Of a DNA stretch of 64,000 nt, positions 8,414-17,857 are shown in pieces. The translations under genes were made by a program, and so were the position numbers. The notes beneath the pieces were generated by a model. That model was not told the DNA's origin. It searched no databases and saw only the letters and a list, made by a program, of their open reading frames with translations. The DNA lies in assembly GCF_000757825.1 (NCBI RefSeq), contig NZ_CP009451.1, forward strand, positions 496,001 through 560,000, in the 5' to 3' direction. Position 1 is the stretch's first letter, and each line of letters opens with the position of its first letter. The stretch is from Cedecea neteri. GTDB lineage: Bacteria; Pseudomonadota; Gammaproteobacteria; Enterobacterales; Enterobacteriaceae.

Positions 8414-9559
8414 ATGATAAAACTTGAAAATCTCACGCGACAATTTGTGCAGAAAAACGGCCAGACCTTTAACGCCGTCGACAACATCAGCCTGAACGTG
8501 CCCGAAGGAGAAATGTGTGTCCTGCTCGGCCCTTCCGGCTGTGGCAAGACCACCACGCTGAAAATGATCAATCGCCTGATAAAACCGACCGGCGGCAAAA
8601 TCTTAATCAACGGCCAGGACACCAACGATCTGGATACCGTCACCCTGCGCCGTAATATCGGCTACGTTATCCAGCAAATCGGCCTGTTCCCGAACATGAC
8701 GATCGAAGAAAACATTACCGTCGTGCCGCGCATGCTGGGCTGGGACAAAGCCCGCTGTAAAGAGCGCGCCAGCGAGCTAATGAGCATGGTGGCGCTCGAC
8801 CCCAACCGCTTCCTTAACCGCTACCCGCGTGAAATGTCGGGCGGCCAGCAGCAGCGAATTGGCGTGATCCGCGCCCTCGCGGCGGATCCTCCGGTGCTGC
8901 TGATGGATGAGCCGTTTGGCGCGGTCGACCCGATTAACCGCGAAACCATCCAGAACGAGTTTCTGGATATGCAGCGCCAGCTCAAAAAGACGGTGATGCT
9001 GGTCAGCCACGATATTGATGAAGCGCTGAAGCTGGGCGACCGGATTGCGGTCTTCCGCCAGGGCAAAATCGTCCAGTGTGCCAGCCCGGATGAGCTGCTG
9101 GCGAAACCGGCCAATGACTTCGTCGGCTCGTTTGTCGGACAGGACCGCACGCTGAAGCGCCTGCTGCTGGTGCAGGCCGGGGACGTCACCGACCAGCAGC
9201 CTACCATTACGGCGCGAGAATCCACGCCTCTGGCGGAAGCATTCGCCACCATGGACGATAACGACATGCGTTCAATAACCGTGGTTGACGCCGACGGCAA
9301 ACCCCTGGGCTTCGTTAAGCGTCGCGAAGCTCGAGGCACAACCGGCAGCTGTATCGACCTGCTTCATCCGTTCCGTGTAACAGGCCGCGCGGAGGAAAAC
9401 CTGCGCATCGTGCTTTCTAAGCTGTATGAGCACAACATGGTCTGGATGCCGATCACCGATGAAGATGGCCGCTACAGTGGGGAAATTTCGCAGGATTATA
9501 TTGCCGATTATCTCAGCTCGGGCCGAACGCGCCGGGCGCTGAATATTCAGCAGAGCTAA
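8414..9559 (+). CDS. osmV: Osmoprotectant ABC transporter ATP-binding protein OsmV
   Basis: A 381-residue ATPase. Walker A (GPSGCGKTT, about 37-46), the ABC signature SGGQQQR (about 142) and Walker B LLMDEPFGA (about 162-170) are intact. The C-terminal 120 residues form a CBS-domain pair (ESTPLAEAFATM..., DGKPLGFVKRREA...), which in OpuA/OpuC-type ATPases senses ionic strength or cyclic dinucleotides. The gene ends the operon and is followed by a good terminator. Confidence 0.92.
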   Translation: MIKLENLTRQFVQKNGQTFNAVDNISLNVPEGEMCVLLGPSGCGKTTTLKMINRLIKPTGGKILINGQDTNDLDTVTLRRNIGYVIQQIGLFPNMTIEENITVVPRMLGWDKARCKERASELMSMVALDPNRFLNRYPREMSGGQQQRIGVIRALAADPPVLLMDEPFGAVDPINRETIQNEFLDMQRQLKKTVMLVSHDIDEALKLGDRIAVFRQGKIVQCASPDELLAKPANDFVGSFVGQDRTLKRLLLVQAGDVTDQQPTITARESTPLAEAFATMDDNDMRSITVVDADGKPLGFVKRREARGTTGSCIDLLHPFRVTGRAEENLRIVLSKLYEHNMVWMPITDEDGRYSGEISQDYIADYLSSGRTRRALNIQQS

Positions 9560-9567
9560 GCAACTTC

Positions 9568-9600
9568 ATGCGCTGCCTCCCGGTGGCGCATTTTCTTTTT
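9568..9600 (+). terminator. Rho-independent terminator after osmV
   Basis: The stem ATGCGC (9568-9573) / GCGCAT (9586-9591) continues inward with TGCC/GGTG wobble pairs around TCCC, and is followed by TTTCTTTTT. It closes the osmU operon. Confidence 0.85.
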
Positions 9601-9692
9601 GAGCTTATCGGCGTTCTCCCCCACAATAGCGCCATTCCCCCGCCACCTTTTGCGCTATGCACCGTTTACACGCCTTTCCGGACATCAGAGAA

Positions 9693-10949
9693 ATGCTTCG
9701 CCGCCTGGTGATTGCGATCTTTATTGGCCTGGCCTCCGCGCTGGTTGTGTGGCTATTTCGTCAGGCTATGTATCTGCTGGAAAACGTCTTCCTGGGCGAC
9801 CACGGCGGCAGCCTTGTTGCGGCGGCGTCCGCGCTCGCGCCATGGCGACGCGTATTAACACCTGCGGCAGGCGGCCTGCTGGCCGGGCTTCTGCTATGGG
9901 GCTGGCAGAGAGCTACCCGCCAGCGCCCTTCTGCGCCAACCGACTATATGGAAGCCATTGAAACAGGCGACGGCAGGCTGGACGTTCCTTCCAGCCTGGT
10001 CAAATCCGCCGCATCGCTGATCGTCGTGTCAAGCGGCAGCGCCATCGGCCGTGAAGGGGCGATGATCCTGCTGGCAACGGTTTTTGCCTCCGTATTTGCG
10101 CAGCGCTTTACCCCAGACAAAGAATGGAAGCTATGGGTGGCCTGCGGAGCCGCCGCCGGGATGGCAAGCGCCTACCATGCGCCGCTGGCGGGCAGCCTGT
10201 TTATCGCGGAGATTTTATTTGGCTCGCTGATGCTTGCCTCGCTGGGGCCGGTGGTGATTGCCGCCGTCAGCGCCCTGCTGATGACCCACCTGCTGAACGG
10301 CGGCCAGGCCCCGCTGTACATCGTCACCCTGCTCGATCCGCCTTTGCCTGCCCATTACGGGCTTATGGCGCTGCTCGGGTTAACGGCGGGTGTCGCCGGG
10401 CCGCTCATGCTGTGGCTGCTGGCCAAAAGCAGCGCGCTATTTCGCGGTCTTCGGCTGTCGCCGCCGCTGCAGCTGGCGCTCGGCGGGCTGATTGTCGGCC
10501 TGCTCTCGCTGGTGACGCCAACCGCCTGGGGCAACGGGTACAGCGTGGTGCAGTCGTTTCTTTCCAGCCCGCCCGCGCTGCTGTTTGTGGCGGGCGTATT
10601 GCTGTGCAAGCTGCTGGCGGTGATGGCAAGCAGCGGCTCCGGGGCACCGGGCGGCGTCTTTACGCCAACGTTGTTTATGGGCGCGGCGCTGGGCATGCTG
10701 TTTGGGCAGATTTGCGGGCTTTGGGGTGGCGGCGAACCGCTGATTATCCTGCTGGGGCTAACGGGAATGGCGTCTTTGCTGGCGGCGACCACGCATGCGC
10801 CGATTATGGCGACGCTGATGATTTGCGAAATGACAGGGGAGTTTACGCTGCTCCCCGGTTTACTGCTGACCTGCGTTATCGCCTCAACGCTGTCGCGCTG
10901 GTTACGCCCGCAGTCGGTCTACCGTCAGAGCGTTGCGCAGCCTGGATAA
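9693..10949 (+). CDS. clcB: ClC-family chloride transporter ClcB
   Basis: A 418-residue membrane antiporter of the ClC family, matching E. coli ClcB in length from this start. The selectivity motifs are present: GSAIGREGA with the gating Glu near residue 120, and [12 protein letters not shown]. coli ClC proteins exchange two Cl- for one H+ and support extreme acid resistance. The preferred start is ATG 9693 (MLRRLVIA, as in the E. coli protein); ATG 9657 would add 12 residues. The 3' end overlaps bioD2 on the other strand by 48 bases, so the last 16 codons of both genes share DNA. Confidence 0.92.
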   Translation: MLRRLVIAIFIGLASALVVWLFRQAMYLLENVFLGDHGGSLVAAASALAPWRRVLTPAAGGLLAGLLLWGWQRATRQRPSAPTDYMEAIETGDGRLDVPSSLVKSAASLIVVSSGSAIGREGAMILLATVFASVFAQRFTPDKEWKLWVACGAAAGMASAYHAPLAGSLFIAEILFGSLMLASLGPVVIAAVSALLMTHLLNGGQAPLYIVTLLDPPLPAHYGLMALLGLTAGVAGPLMLWLLAKSSALFRGLRLSPPLQLALGGLIVGLLSLVTPTAWGNGYSVVQSFLSSPPALLFVAGVLLCKLLAVMASSGSGAPGGVFTPTLFMGAALGMLFGQICGLWGGGEPLIILLGLTGMASLLAATTHAPIMATLMICEMTGEFTLLPGLLLTCVIASTLSRWLRPQSVYRQSVAQPG

Positions 10950-11597
10950 ATCGATATACGCGCCCAGCTCGCGCTGTTCTGCTCGGGGTAGATACGGTAG
11001 CTCACCGACCAGCGGCCCTGGCAGTTTCTTACTCAGCACCTCGATGATTTCCGCGTAGTGCGCCAGGCCTGGGTTAATGCGGTTAGCCACCCAGCCAATG
11101 AACGGCAGCCCGTCATTAGCAATCGCCTGCGCGGTCAGTAAAGCGTGATTGATGCAGCCTTCCTGAATGCCCACCACCAGCAGCACCGGCAGTTGCTCCT
11201 GAACAACCCAGTCAGACAGCGGGCGCAGATCGTTCATCAGGCTACGCCAGCCGCCCGTGCCTTCCACCACGACGTGGTCCATTTGGTCGGAAAGCCTTTG
11301 CAGCCCGCTCGACAGCAGCGAATAGTTAATCGGCCCGTGATGGCTGATGCTGCTCTCTTCTTCGCTCAGCGCAATGGGGTTAATGGCTTCGTAAGGCAGT
11401 TTGATCGTCGAGACGCTTTGCAGTACCAACGCATCCCTGTTGCGCAGCCCCTCTGGCGTCTCTTTACTGCCCTTCGCGACCGGTTTGTAACCGACGACGC
11501 TTTTCCCGCTGGCCGACAACGCCTGCAGCAAGGCTCGTGAAACCACCGTCTTCCCCACGGCGGTATCGGTACCTGTTATAAAGAAACGCTTAAGCAT
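10902..11597 (-). CDS. bioD2: Dethiobiotin synthetase paralogue BioD2 (YnfK)
   Basis: A 231-residue ATP-dependent carboxylase-type ligase that closes the ureido ring of dethiobiotin from DAPA, CO2 and ATP. The P-loop GTDTAVGKT starts at residue 9. KPVAKGS and the VVEGTGGW switch are characteristic. It corresponds to E. coli ynfK/bioD2, next to clcB and mlc, and is the second BioD of enterics; the main bioD belongs to the bio operon. The ATG start at 11597 is preceded by GGGAGACAGTC. It overlaps the end of clcB tail to tail. Confidence 0.9.
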   Translation of the reverse strand: MLKRFFITGTDTAVGKTVVSRALLQALSASGKSVVGYKPVAKGSKETPEGLRNRDALVLQSVSTIKLPYEAINPIALSEEESSISHHGPINYSLLSSGLQRLSDQMDHVVVEGTGGWRSLMNDLRPLSDWVVQEQLPVLLVVGIQEGCINHALLTAQAIANDGLPFIGWVANRINPGLAHYAEIIEVLSKKLPGPLVGELPYLPRAEQRELGAYIDLSRLRNALTVDRLRA

Positions 11598-11719
11598 GAC
11601 TGTCTCCCGAGGTAATGCTAGCCATATAAGTAAAGAGAAAAATTAACTCGGGAAGTCTAAAAGAATGGCGCTTTAGCCAGATTGAGATAGCGCAATTTTT
11701 GGTGAATCAGGGCCTAAGA

Positions 11720-12937
11720 TTAGCCCTGCAGCAGGCGAATTAGTAAAGAGCCGTTATACATTGCGTCTTTAACCAGCGCCGCCCCGGCCATGGTGCCGCG
11801 GTTATTAAACTGTGTGCCTTCCACCACGGTGTGGCTGCTGTAGGCGGGTAAGGCCTGCTGGCGGATACAGTCGGTGATGGCCGGATGAAGGATCGCGGCG
11901 GCGCGATTAAGTGGCGAACCGATAAGGATCTTTTGCGGGTTAAACAGGTTAACCATGATGGCCAGAATGCGCCCAACGTTTTGCCCGACGCCGGTGATAA
12001 TGTCTTTGGCCAGCAGATCACCGTTCAGCGCGGCGTCGCACAGCGATTCCACGCTCAGCGGCTGGCCGTGCAACATCGAGCCCATAGACTGGCTCATACG
12101 CTGCTGCGCCAGTTCCAGCACGCTTTCCACGCTGGCGATAGTTTCCAGACAGCCGTGGTTGCCGCAGTAACAGCGTTTGCCATACGGGTCGACCTGCGTA
12201 TGGCCAATTTCCACCAGGCTGCTGCTGCCGGCGTGAAGCAGGCGGCCATCGGTGATAACCCCGGCCCCCACGTTATGATCAATCACTACCTGAATGACGT
12301 CTCTGGCTCCCTGAGAGGCGCCAAAAAGCCCTTCTGCCATGGTCCACGCGCTGATGTCGTGCTGGATAAATACCGGCACGCCGGTGTGCTTCTCCAGCGC
12401 CTCGCCCAGCGGCATATCGCAGATGTCGTAGAACGGCATGCGATGAATAATGCCGTGCACGGTATCAATAATACCAGGGAGCGTGATAGCGATGGCGGTA
12501 AGACGTTCGAGCTTATGCTGATGGCGAATAAAGAACTGGTCAACCTGGTAAACGATGCGTTCCAGCAGAGGCTGCTGGTCATCCGTCGGGAGGTCCACCG
12601 AGTCTTCTACCACCAGCTTGCTGCTGAGGTCGCGCAGGCCAAGGGAGATTTCGCCCCGGCTCAGGCGTATGGAGAGGTAATGCCACGCTTCGGTTTCCAG
12701 CATCAGGCCGACCGCAGGGCGGCCCCGGCTGCCGGGATCCTGGATTTCCGTTTCCTGTACCAGATGCGCCTCAATCATTTCTCGCACAATCTTGGTGATA
12801 CTGGCCGGGGCCAGCTGCGCCAGGCGGGAAAGATCGATCCGCGACACCGGGCCGTGGGTATCAATCAAGCGATAAACAACGCCGGCATTGGTTTGTTTAA
12901 TCTGATCGATATGGCCCGGTTGACTATCAGCAACCAC
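11720..12937 (-). CDS. mlc: Transcriptional repressor Mlc (DgsA), ROK family
   Basis: A 405-residue ROK-family repressor. An N-terminal winged helix (ISRIDLSRLAQLAPASITK region) binds DNA, and a sugar-kinase-like fold with the zinc motif CYCGNHGCLE follows. Mlc represses ptsG, ptsHI, manXYZ and malT in E. coli and is sequestered at the membrane by unphosphorylated PtsG. The length and sequence match the E. coli protein (406 residues). A likely Mlc/NagC-type operator lies just upstream of its start. It sits between bioD2 and ynfL as in E. coli. Confidence 0.95.
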   Translation of the reverse strand: MVADSQPGHIDQIKQTNAGVVYRLIDTHGPVSRIDLSRLAQLAPASITKIVREMIEAHLVQETEIQDPGSRGRPAVGLMLETEAWHYLSIRLSRGEISLGLRDLSSKLVVEDSVDLPTDDQQPLLERIVYQVDQFFIRHQHKLERLTAIAITLPGIIDTVHGIIHRMPFYDICDMPLGEALEKHTGVPVFIQHDISAWTMAEGLFGASQGARDVIQVVIDHNVGAGVITDGRLLHAGSSSLVEIGHTQVDPYGKRCYCGNHGCLETIASVESVLELAQQRMSQSMGSMLHGQPLSVESLCDAALNGDLLAKDIITGVGQNVGRILAIMVNLFNPQKILIGSPLNRAAAILHPAITDCIRQQALPAYSSHTVVEGTQFNNRGTMAGAALVKDAMYNGSLLIRLLQG

Positions 12938-12948
12938 GTGGTACTCCC

Positions 12949-12972
12949 TTTATTTTCGCGCTTCGAAATAAA
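12949..12972. promoter_or_regulatory. Mlc/NagC-like operator in the mlc leader
   Basis: An inverted repeat TTTATTTTCG-CGCTT-CGAAATAAA lies 12-35 bases upstream of the mlc start. AT-rich arms with a central CG-containing core are the general form of Mlc/NagC sites, and E. coli mlc is known to repress itself. Assignment to Mlc is inferred. Confidence 0.6.
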
Positions 12973-13062
12973 CTTTCAGGCTATGGTGAAACACTTCCCG
13001 CAGGGTCGTCAAATATTTAGGTAGGGATGTGATTTACCGCACATAATCCCGCCACATTAGGC

Positions 13063-13965
13063 CTATTTTAACGCCCAGGAGGCTTCGGTTAACAGCGCCG
13101 AGATACGCTTTGCCGCCTCCGACAGCTCCCGGTGCTTCGGCCAGACCAGCCAAAGTTCCGACTGCGCTTCCTGTTCGTCAATGGGCAGCCACACCACATC
13201 GCTCAGGCGAATGCGTTGAAACGAAGCAGGAAGAATCGATACCCCCAGCCCGGCAGAAACCAGACCAATGATGGTCATCGCCTCACCGACCTCCTGAGTG
13301 ATGTACGGCACGATATGATGACGTCGGAGTAAGCCGATAATGTCGTCGTACAGCCCGGTACCAACGTGCGGGTCAAAGAAAACAAACGGCTCCTGCGCAA
13401 GCTGCTTAAGCGATACCGAGCGGCTGCTGGCCAGCGGATGGTCGCGATGAACCATCGCCAGCAGCGGTTCACGCAAAATCAGCGTCCAGTTCAGGGTATC
13501 CGGCAGGCGCGTATTACGCATTAGCCCCAGCTCAAGCTCGCCCTCATTCAAAGGGGCAATTTGCTCGCGGGTATTCACCTCACGCATCTGGAGATGCACG
13601 TCAGGGTAACGCTTGCGAAAGCGGGACAGGCTGTCTGAAACTGCTTTAATAAACGGCGCGGAGGACGTAAAACCGATACGCAGTTCGCCGGTTTCCCCCT
13701 GATGCAGGCGTGCGGCACGTGCGGCAGAGGCATCAACCTGACTGAGAATTTGCCGGGCATCGCTGAGAAACTGCTGCCCCGCCGCGGTGAGGTTAACGCT
13801 ACGATTGGTGCGCGCCAGCAGTCGGGCACCGATTTGCTCTTCGAGGATTTGAATTTGCTGGCTAAGCGGCGGCTGGGAGATCCGCAGCCGGGCAGCCGCC
13901 CGGCCAAAATGCAGCTCTTCGGCGACGGCGACAAAATAGCGAAGATGGCGCAGCTCAATATTCAT
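13063..13965 (-). CDS. ynfL: LysR-family regulator YnfL
   Basis: A 300-residue LysR-type regulator: N-terminal winged helix (residues 1-60, AAARLRISQPPLSQQIQ) and a C-terminal two-lobe effector domain. It matches E. coli YnfL over its length, including FVFFDPHVGTGLYDDI. It is divergent from the MFS exporter gene ynfM across a 99-base AT-rich gap, the usual arrangement for a LysR regulator and its target. The effector is unknown. Confidence 0.92.
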   Translation of the reverse strand: MNIELRHLRYFVAVAEELHFGRAAARLRISQPPLSQQIQILEEQIGARLLARTNRSVNLTAAGQQFLSDARQILSQVDASAARAARLHQGETGELRIGFTSSAPFIKAVSDSLSRFRKRYPDVHLQMREVNTREQIAPLNEGELELGLMRNTRLPDTLNWTLILREPLLAMVHRDHPLASSRSVSLKQLAQEPFVFFDPHVGTGLYDDIIGLLRRHHIVPYITQEVGEAMTIIGLVSAGLGVSILPASFQRIRLSDVVWLPIDEQEAQSELWLVWPKHRELSEAAKRISALLTEASWALK

Positions 13966-14064
13966 ATGTTTAAAGTATCATTTGAGATTATTAATATATT
14001 AGACAGAACATTTACACTTTTCTACTCTGTAAAGAATAAGTTAACGCCCGCGTAAGGATTTATC

Positions 14065-15315
14065 TTGAGTCGTACAACTACCGTCAGCACCGCCCCGACA
14101 GAGGATGCCGACGAAAGCCCTGCATCTCACTCTGTCAGCTATATCAAACGAGGTACTCCCCAGTTTATGCGCGTCACGCTGGCGCTGTTTTCCGCCGGCC
14201 TTGCTACCTTCGCCCTGCTTTATTGCGTGCAGCCTATTTTGCCGGTGCTATCCCATGAGTTTGGCGTCAGCCCGGCGAGCAGCAGTATCTCGCTCTCGGT
14301 CTCTACCGCCATGCTGGCCATTGGCCTGCTGTTTACCGGCCCACTTTCGGACGCCATCGGCCGTAAACAGGTGATGGTGACCGCGCTGCTGCTGGCCTCC
14401 TGCTGTACCCTGCTGTCGACGCTGATGACCAGCTGGCACGGCATTCTTATTATGCGCGCCCTTATCGGCCTCTCTTTAAGCGGCGTTGCGGCAGTCGGCA
14501 TGACCTACCTTAGCGAGGAGATGCACCCCAGCGTGGTGGCCTTCTCGATGGGCTTATACATTAGCGGGAACTCCATCGGCGGTATGAGCGGCCGCCTTAT
14601 CACCGGCGTCCTGACCGATTTCTTTACCTGGCGCGTGGCGGTGGCGGCTATCGGCTGTTTTGCCCTCGCCTCGGCGCTGATGTTCTGGAAAATATTGCCC
14701 CAGTCCCGGCATTTCCGCGCATCCAGCCTGCGGCCAAAAACGCTGTTTATTAACTTCCGCCTGCACTGGCGTGATGAAGGGCTGCCGCTGCTGTTTGCCG
14801 AGGGCTTCCTGCTGATGGGGGCGTTTGTCACGCTGTTTAACTACATTGGCTATCGGATGATGGAAGCGCCGTGGTTCCTCAGCCAGGCCATTGTGGGCCT
14901 GCTCTCCGTGGCCTACCTCACCGGCACCTGGAGCTCGCCAAAAGCGGGCGCCATGACCGCGAAATATGGCCGTGGCCCGGTGCTGATTGGCTTCACCGCC
15001 ATTATGTTTCTTGGCCTGACGCTGACCGTCTTCTCCTCGCTGATCGTCATTTTTGCCGGGATGCTGCTGTTCTCTGCGGGATTTTTTGCTGCCCACTCGG
15101 TTGCCAGCAGCTGGATTGGCCCACGCGCCCGGCGGGCAAAAGGCCAGGCCTCCTCGCTTTATCTGTTTAGCTATTATCTTGGCTCCAGCCTCGCGGGCAC
15201 CCTCGGCGGCGTGTTCTGGCACCAGTTTGGCTGGAACGGCGTAGCGGCATTTATCGGCTCGCTGCTGCTGGTGGCTTTGCTGGTCGCCACGCGTTTGCAC
15301 CACAAGGCACACTAA
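14065..15315 (+). CDS. ynfM: MFS transporter YnfM
   Basis: A 416-residue inner-membrane transporter with 12 predicted segments and the MFS loop motif GPLSDAIGRKQVM. It resembles E. coli YnfM strongly (KRGTPQFMRVTLALFSAGLATFALLY, SYYLGSS). The start is TTG at 14065: it gives SRTTTV, as in the E. coli protein, and has AAGGAT six bases before it. Substrate is unknown; arabinose or drug efflux has been suggested for the family only. Probable target of the divergent YnfL. Confidence 0.9.
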   Translation: MSRTTTVSTAPTEDADESPASHSVSYIKRGTPQFMRVTLALFSAGLATFALLYCVQPILPVLSHEFGVSPASSSISLSVSTAMLAIGLLFTGPLSDAIGRKQVMVTALLLASCCTLLSTLMTSWHGILIMRALIGLSLSGVAAVGMTYLSEEMHPSVVAFSMGLYISGNSIGGMSGRLITGVLTDFFTWRVAVAAIGCFALASALMFWKILPQSRHFRASSLRPKTLFINFRLHWRDEGLPLLFAEGFLLMGAFVTLFNYIGYRMMEAPWFLSQAIVGLLSVAYLTGTWSSPKAGAMTAKYGRGPVLIGFTAIMFLGLTLTVFSSLIVIFAGMLLFSAGFFAAHSVASSWIGPRARRAKGQASSLYLFSYYLGSSLAGTLGGVFWHQFGWNGVAAFIGSLLLVALLVATRLHHKAH

Positions 15316-15389
15316 CCTGCTGCCGCTCTCGTGTTCAGGTAAGCTTAATGCTATTTTCTTTGGCGTTAACAACCTGTTCACGAGGCCAT

Positions 15390-16874
15390 ATGGAAAAGCA
15401 AAACTATAATCACCTGACCCGAACCTTCCAGCGTCTGTCCCGTTTTGATCACCTGTCTGCCATTGCAGGCTGGGATATGTCCACCATGATGCCGGCCAAC
15501 GGCAGTCAGGCTCGCGGCGAGGCCCTCGCTGAACTTAGCGTGCTTAAGCACCAGATCCTGACCGACAAGAAAATTGCCACCCTGCTACAGGCCGCCGCTC
15601 AGGAAGATCTTAATGACGTTGAGCGCGCCAACCTGCGCGAAATGACCCGCCATTATCAGGAAGCCGTGCTGCTGCCTGACGCGCTGGTGGAAGAAAAGTC
15701 GCTGGTCGGCACCCGCTGTGAACACGGCTGGCGCACCCAGCGCCCGGCCAACGACTGGCAGAGTTTCTCCACGAACCTGAAAGAAGTGGTTCGCGTTAGT
15801 CGCGAAGAAGCTCGCCTGCGTGCGGAGGCCAAAGGTATTTCCCGCTACGATGCGCTGCTGGATATCTACGAGCCGGGCATGACCAGCGCCAAGCTCGACG
15901 TATTGTTTGGCGATCTGCGTGACTGGCTGCCGGACCTGCTACAGAAGGTCGTCGACAAGCAGTCCAAAGAAAAAACGCTGACCCCGCAGGGGCCTTTTGC
16001 CACCGAAACTCAACGTCAACTGGGCCTTGATACCATGGCGCTGCTGGGCTTTGACTTCAACGGCGGGCGTCTGGACGTTAGCGCGCACCCGTTCTGCGGC
16101 GGCGTGCCTGAAGACGTGCGCATCACCACGCGCTATAACGAAGAAGAGTTGTTCAGCTCGCTGTTTGGCGTGATTCACGAAACCGGCCACGCGCGCTACG
16201 AGCAAAACCTGCCGCGTGAATGGCTGGGCCAGCCGGTTTCCCTTGCCCGTTCTACCGCCATCCATGAATCGCAGAGCCTGTTCTTTGAAATGCAGCTTGG
16301 CCGCAGCGCGCCTTTCCTGAAGCTGCTTCTGCCGAAGGTTATTGAGCGTTTTGGTCCGCAGCCGGCGTTTGAACTAAACAACTTTATCAACGTTAACCAG
16401 CAGGTTGAGCGAGGCTATATTCGCGTTGATGCTGATGAGGTGAGCTACCCGGCGCACGTTGTTCTGCGCTATGAGATTGAACGGGCCCTGATCGACGGCG
16501 ATATCGAAGTCGACGACATCCCTGCGCTGTGGAATGAGAAAATGCAGTCCTGGCTCGGCCTGTCCACCGAAGGCAACTACCGCAACGGCTGCATGCAGGA
16601 TATTCACTGGACCGACGGCGCTTTCGGCTACTTCCCGTCTTATACGCTCGGCGCGATGTACGCGGCCCAGCTGTTCAGCACGGCTTCACGGGCGCTGCCA
16701 AACCTGGAGCAGGAGATAGCCGGGGGTAATTTCGGCGCGTTATTTGACTGGTTAAAACAAAATATCTGGCAGCACGGCAGCCGTTTCACCACCTCACAGC
16801 TGATAACCAATGCTACCGGAGAAGACCTTAACCCATTGTATTTCCGCAAACATTTAGAGTCTCGCTACCTGTAA
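15390..16874 (+). CDS. M32-family metallocarboxypeptidase (Taq carboxypeptidase type)
   Basis: A 494-residue cytoplasmic zinc carboxypeptidase, the usual M32 length. The HETGH zinc motif is at residues 263-267 and the third ligand Glu at about 293 (IHESQS). WDMSTMMP near the N-terminus and GAFGYFPSYTLGAMYAAQ near the C-terminus are M32 hallmarks. M32 enzymes release C-terminal residues one at a time from peptides. The start ATG 15390 gives MEKQNYNHL and is preceded by CGAGG; a longer frame from 15348 is unlikely. It lies between ynfM and asr, where E. coli K-12 has no such gene. Confidence 0.9.
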   Translation: MEKQNYNHLTRTFQRLSRFDHLSAIAGWDMSTMMPANGSQARGEALAELSVLKHQILTDKKIATLLQAAAQEDLNDVERANLREMTRHYQEAVLLPDALVEEKSLVGTRCEHGWRTQRPANDWQSFSTNLKEVVRVSREEARLRAEAKGISRYDALLDIYEPGMTSAKLDVLFGDLRDWLPDLLQKVVDKQSKEKTLTPQGPFATETQRQLGLDTMALLGFDFNGGRLDVSAHPFCGGVPEDVRITTRYNEEELFSSLFGVIHETGHARYEQNLPREWLGQPVSLARSTAIHESQSLFFEMQLGRSAPFLKLLLPKVIERFGPQPAFELNNFINVNQQVERGYIRVDADEVSYPAHVVLRYEIERALIDGDIEVDDIPALWNEKMQSWLGLSTEGNYRNGCMQDIHWTDGAFGYFPSYTLGAMYAAQLFSTASRALPNLEQEIAGGNFGALFDWLKQNIWQHGSRFTTSQLITNATGEDLNPLYFRKHLESRYL

Positions 16875-16882
16875 ACCTCTCG

Positions 16883-16905
16883 CGCCGGGTCGTCCGTACC
16901 CGGCG
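16883..16905. terminator. Hairpin after the M32 carboxypeptidase gene
   Basis: Eight-bp arms CGCCGGGT/ACCCGGCG with a 7-base loop begin 8 bases after the stop codon. Only a weak TTG follows, so termination may be inefficient or Rho-assisted. Confidence 0.5.
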
Positions 16906-16908
16906 TTG

Positions 16909-16922
16909 TACATTACGTTACA
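16909..16922 (+). promoter_or_regulatory. RstA-box-like site upstream of asr
   Basis: TACATTACGTTACA matches the RstA box (TACATNTNGTTACA) at all but one fixed position and lies 105 bases before the asr start. In E. coli, asr is induced by acid through RstAB, and PhoBR also acts there. Confidence 0.65.
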
Positions 16923-17026
16923 CGCCGATACCAATCACTCACTGAAGACTTTGATCCACAAGCCTATAGTTCATTTCAACGGCCCCGCAGTGGGGTTGAC
17001 ACACAAACAAATTCGAGGATGTCGAA

Positions 17027-17563
17027 ATGAAAAAAGTATTAGCTCTGGTTGTTGCCGCTGCTATGGGTCTGTCTTCTGCTGCTTTCGCTGCTGACACTAC
17101 CGCTACCGCGCCAGCTGCTGCTCCAGCAACCACCGCTGCTGCACCTGCTGCTAAAGCTCCAGCTGCAAAAGTAACTCATCATAAAAAACACAAAAAAGCT
17201 GCCGCTCAGAAAGCTCAGGCTGCTAAAAAGCACCACAAAAAAGCCGCTAAGCCAGCGACCGAGCAGAAAGCTCAGGCTGCCAAAAAGCACCACAAAAAAG
17301 CAACCAAACCAGCTGCTCAGAAAGCCCAGGCTGCTAAAAAACACCACAAAAAAGCCGCTAAGCCAGCGACCGAGCAGAAAGCTCAGGCTGCCAAAAAGCA
17401 CCACAAAAAAGCAACCAAACCAGCTGCTCAGAAAGCCCAGGCTGCTAAAAAACACCACAAAAAAGCAGTAAAACCAGCTGCTCAGAAAGCTCAGGCTGCT
17501 AAAAAACACGTGAAAAAACATCACAAAGCCGCTGCTAAACCAGCTGCACAGCCAGCAGCATAA
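17027..17563 (+). CDS. asr: Acid shock protein Asr, repeat-expanded
   Basis: A 178-residue periplasmic acid-shock protein. It has a signal peptide cleaved after AFA (about residue 21), an Ala/Pro/Thr-rich stretch, then Lys/His/Ala repeats built on [12 protein letters not shown]. Asr is made strongly at low pH and its basic repeats are thought to protect periplasmic components. As I recall, the E. coli protein is about 100 residues; here a 111-base unit (37 residues) is tandemly repeated from 17243 and again from 17354, plus partial copies. The start ATG 17027 follows CGAGGATG-type spacing. Confidence 0.95.
   Translation: MKKVLALVVAAAMGLSSAAFAADTTATAPAAAPATTAAAPAAKAPAAKVTHHKKHKKAAAQKAQAAKKHHKKAAKPATEQKAQAAKKHHKKATKPAAQKAQAAKKHHKKAAKPATEQKAQAAKKHHKKATKPAAQKAQAAKKHHKKAVKPAAQKAQAAKKHVKKHHKAAAKPAAQPAA
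17200..17530 (+). repeat. Tandem 111-bp repeats within asr
   Basis: The unit starting GCCGCTAAGCCAGCGACC at 17243 recurs at 17354, exactly 111 bases later and nearly identical, with shorter related units before and after. It encodes alternating [17 protein letters not shown] and [16 protein letters not shown] blocks. Copy number is likely to vary between strains. Confidence 0.9.
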
Positions 17564-17603
17564 GCCAGACGGGGTAACCCGTTAGCTTAAAGCGTTTACA
17601 AAG

Positions 17604-17628
17604 ACACCCGGCTTGCCGGGTGTTTTCT
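17604..17628 (+). terminator. Rho-independent terminator after asr
   Basis: A 9-bp stem ACACCCGGC/GCCGGGTGT with a TT loop is followed by TTTCTT, 40 bases after the asr stop. Confidence 0.9.
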
Positions 17629-17678
17629 TAGGAATAAGGCACAGCCTTTAGTACGTACTTATTTCTGGAGTGCGGATA

Positions 17679-17759
17679 ATGTTGCGACGCTACAGTTTCG
17701 AGTTAATCCTCGCCCTGCTGATCATCTGCGGTATTATTACGCTGAGCTTTTGGCTCTGA
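17679..17759 (+). CDS. ydgU: Small membrane protein YdgU
   Basis: A 26-codon ORF between asr and ydgD, in the position of the E. coli small protein gene ydgU. It starts with ATG and basic residues (MLRRYSFE), followed by one hydrophobic segment (LILALLIICGIITLSFWL), so a single-span inner-membrane protein is expected. GGAG lies 8 bases before the ATG. The length and the R-Y-F-E-x-I-L pattern fit what I recall of YdgU. Function unknown. Confidence 0.75.
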   Translation: MLRRYSFELILALLIICGIITLSFWL

Positions 17760-17857
17760 AAGCGTAGTCTGCTGTTTTCACTCCCACTTTCGGCCCGTTC
17801 CGACTATAGTTACTGCATCTATAAAAACCATAATTATTAGCCCCTTCAGAGAAAGCT

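Noticed and set aside
11885..13024. 379-codon plus-strand ORF opposite mlc
   Set aside because: It is the antisense frame of a clearly conserved ROK repressor; the product is His/Gln/Arg-rich with no domain.
17039..17524. 161-codon minus-strand ORF opposite asr
   Set aside because: Phe/Ser/Leu-rich product mirrors the Lys/Ala/His repeats of asr; no ribosome-binding site; Asr itself is well supported.
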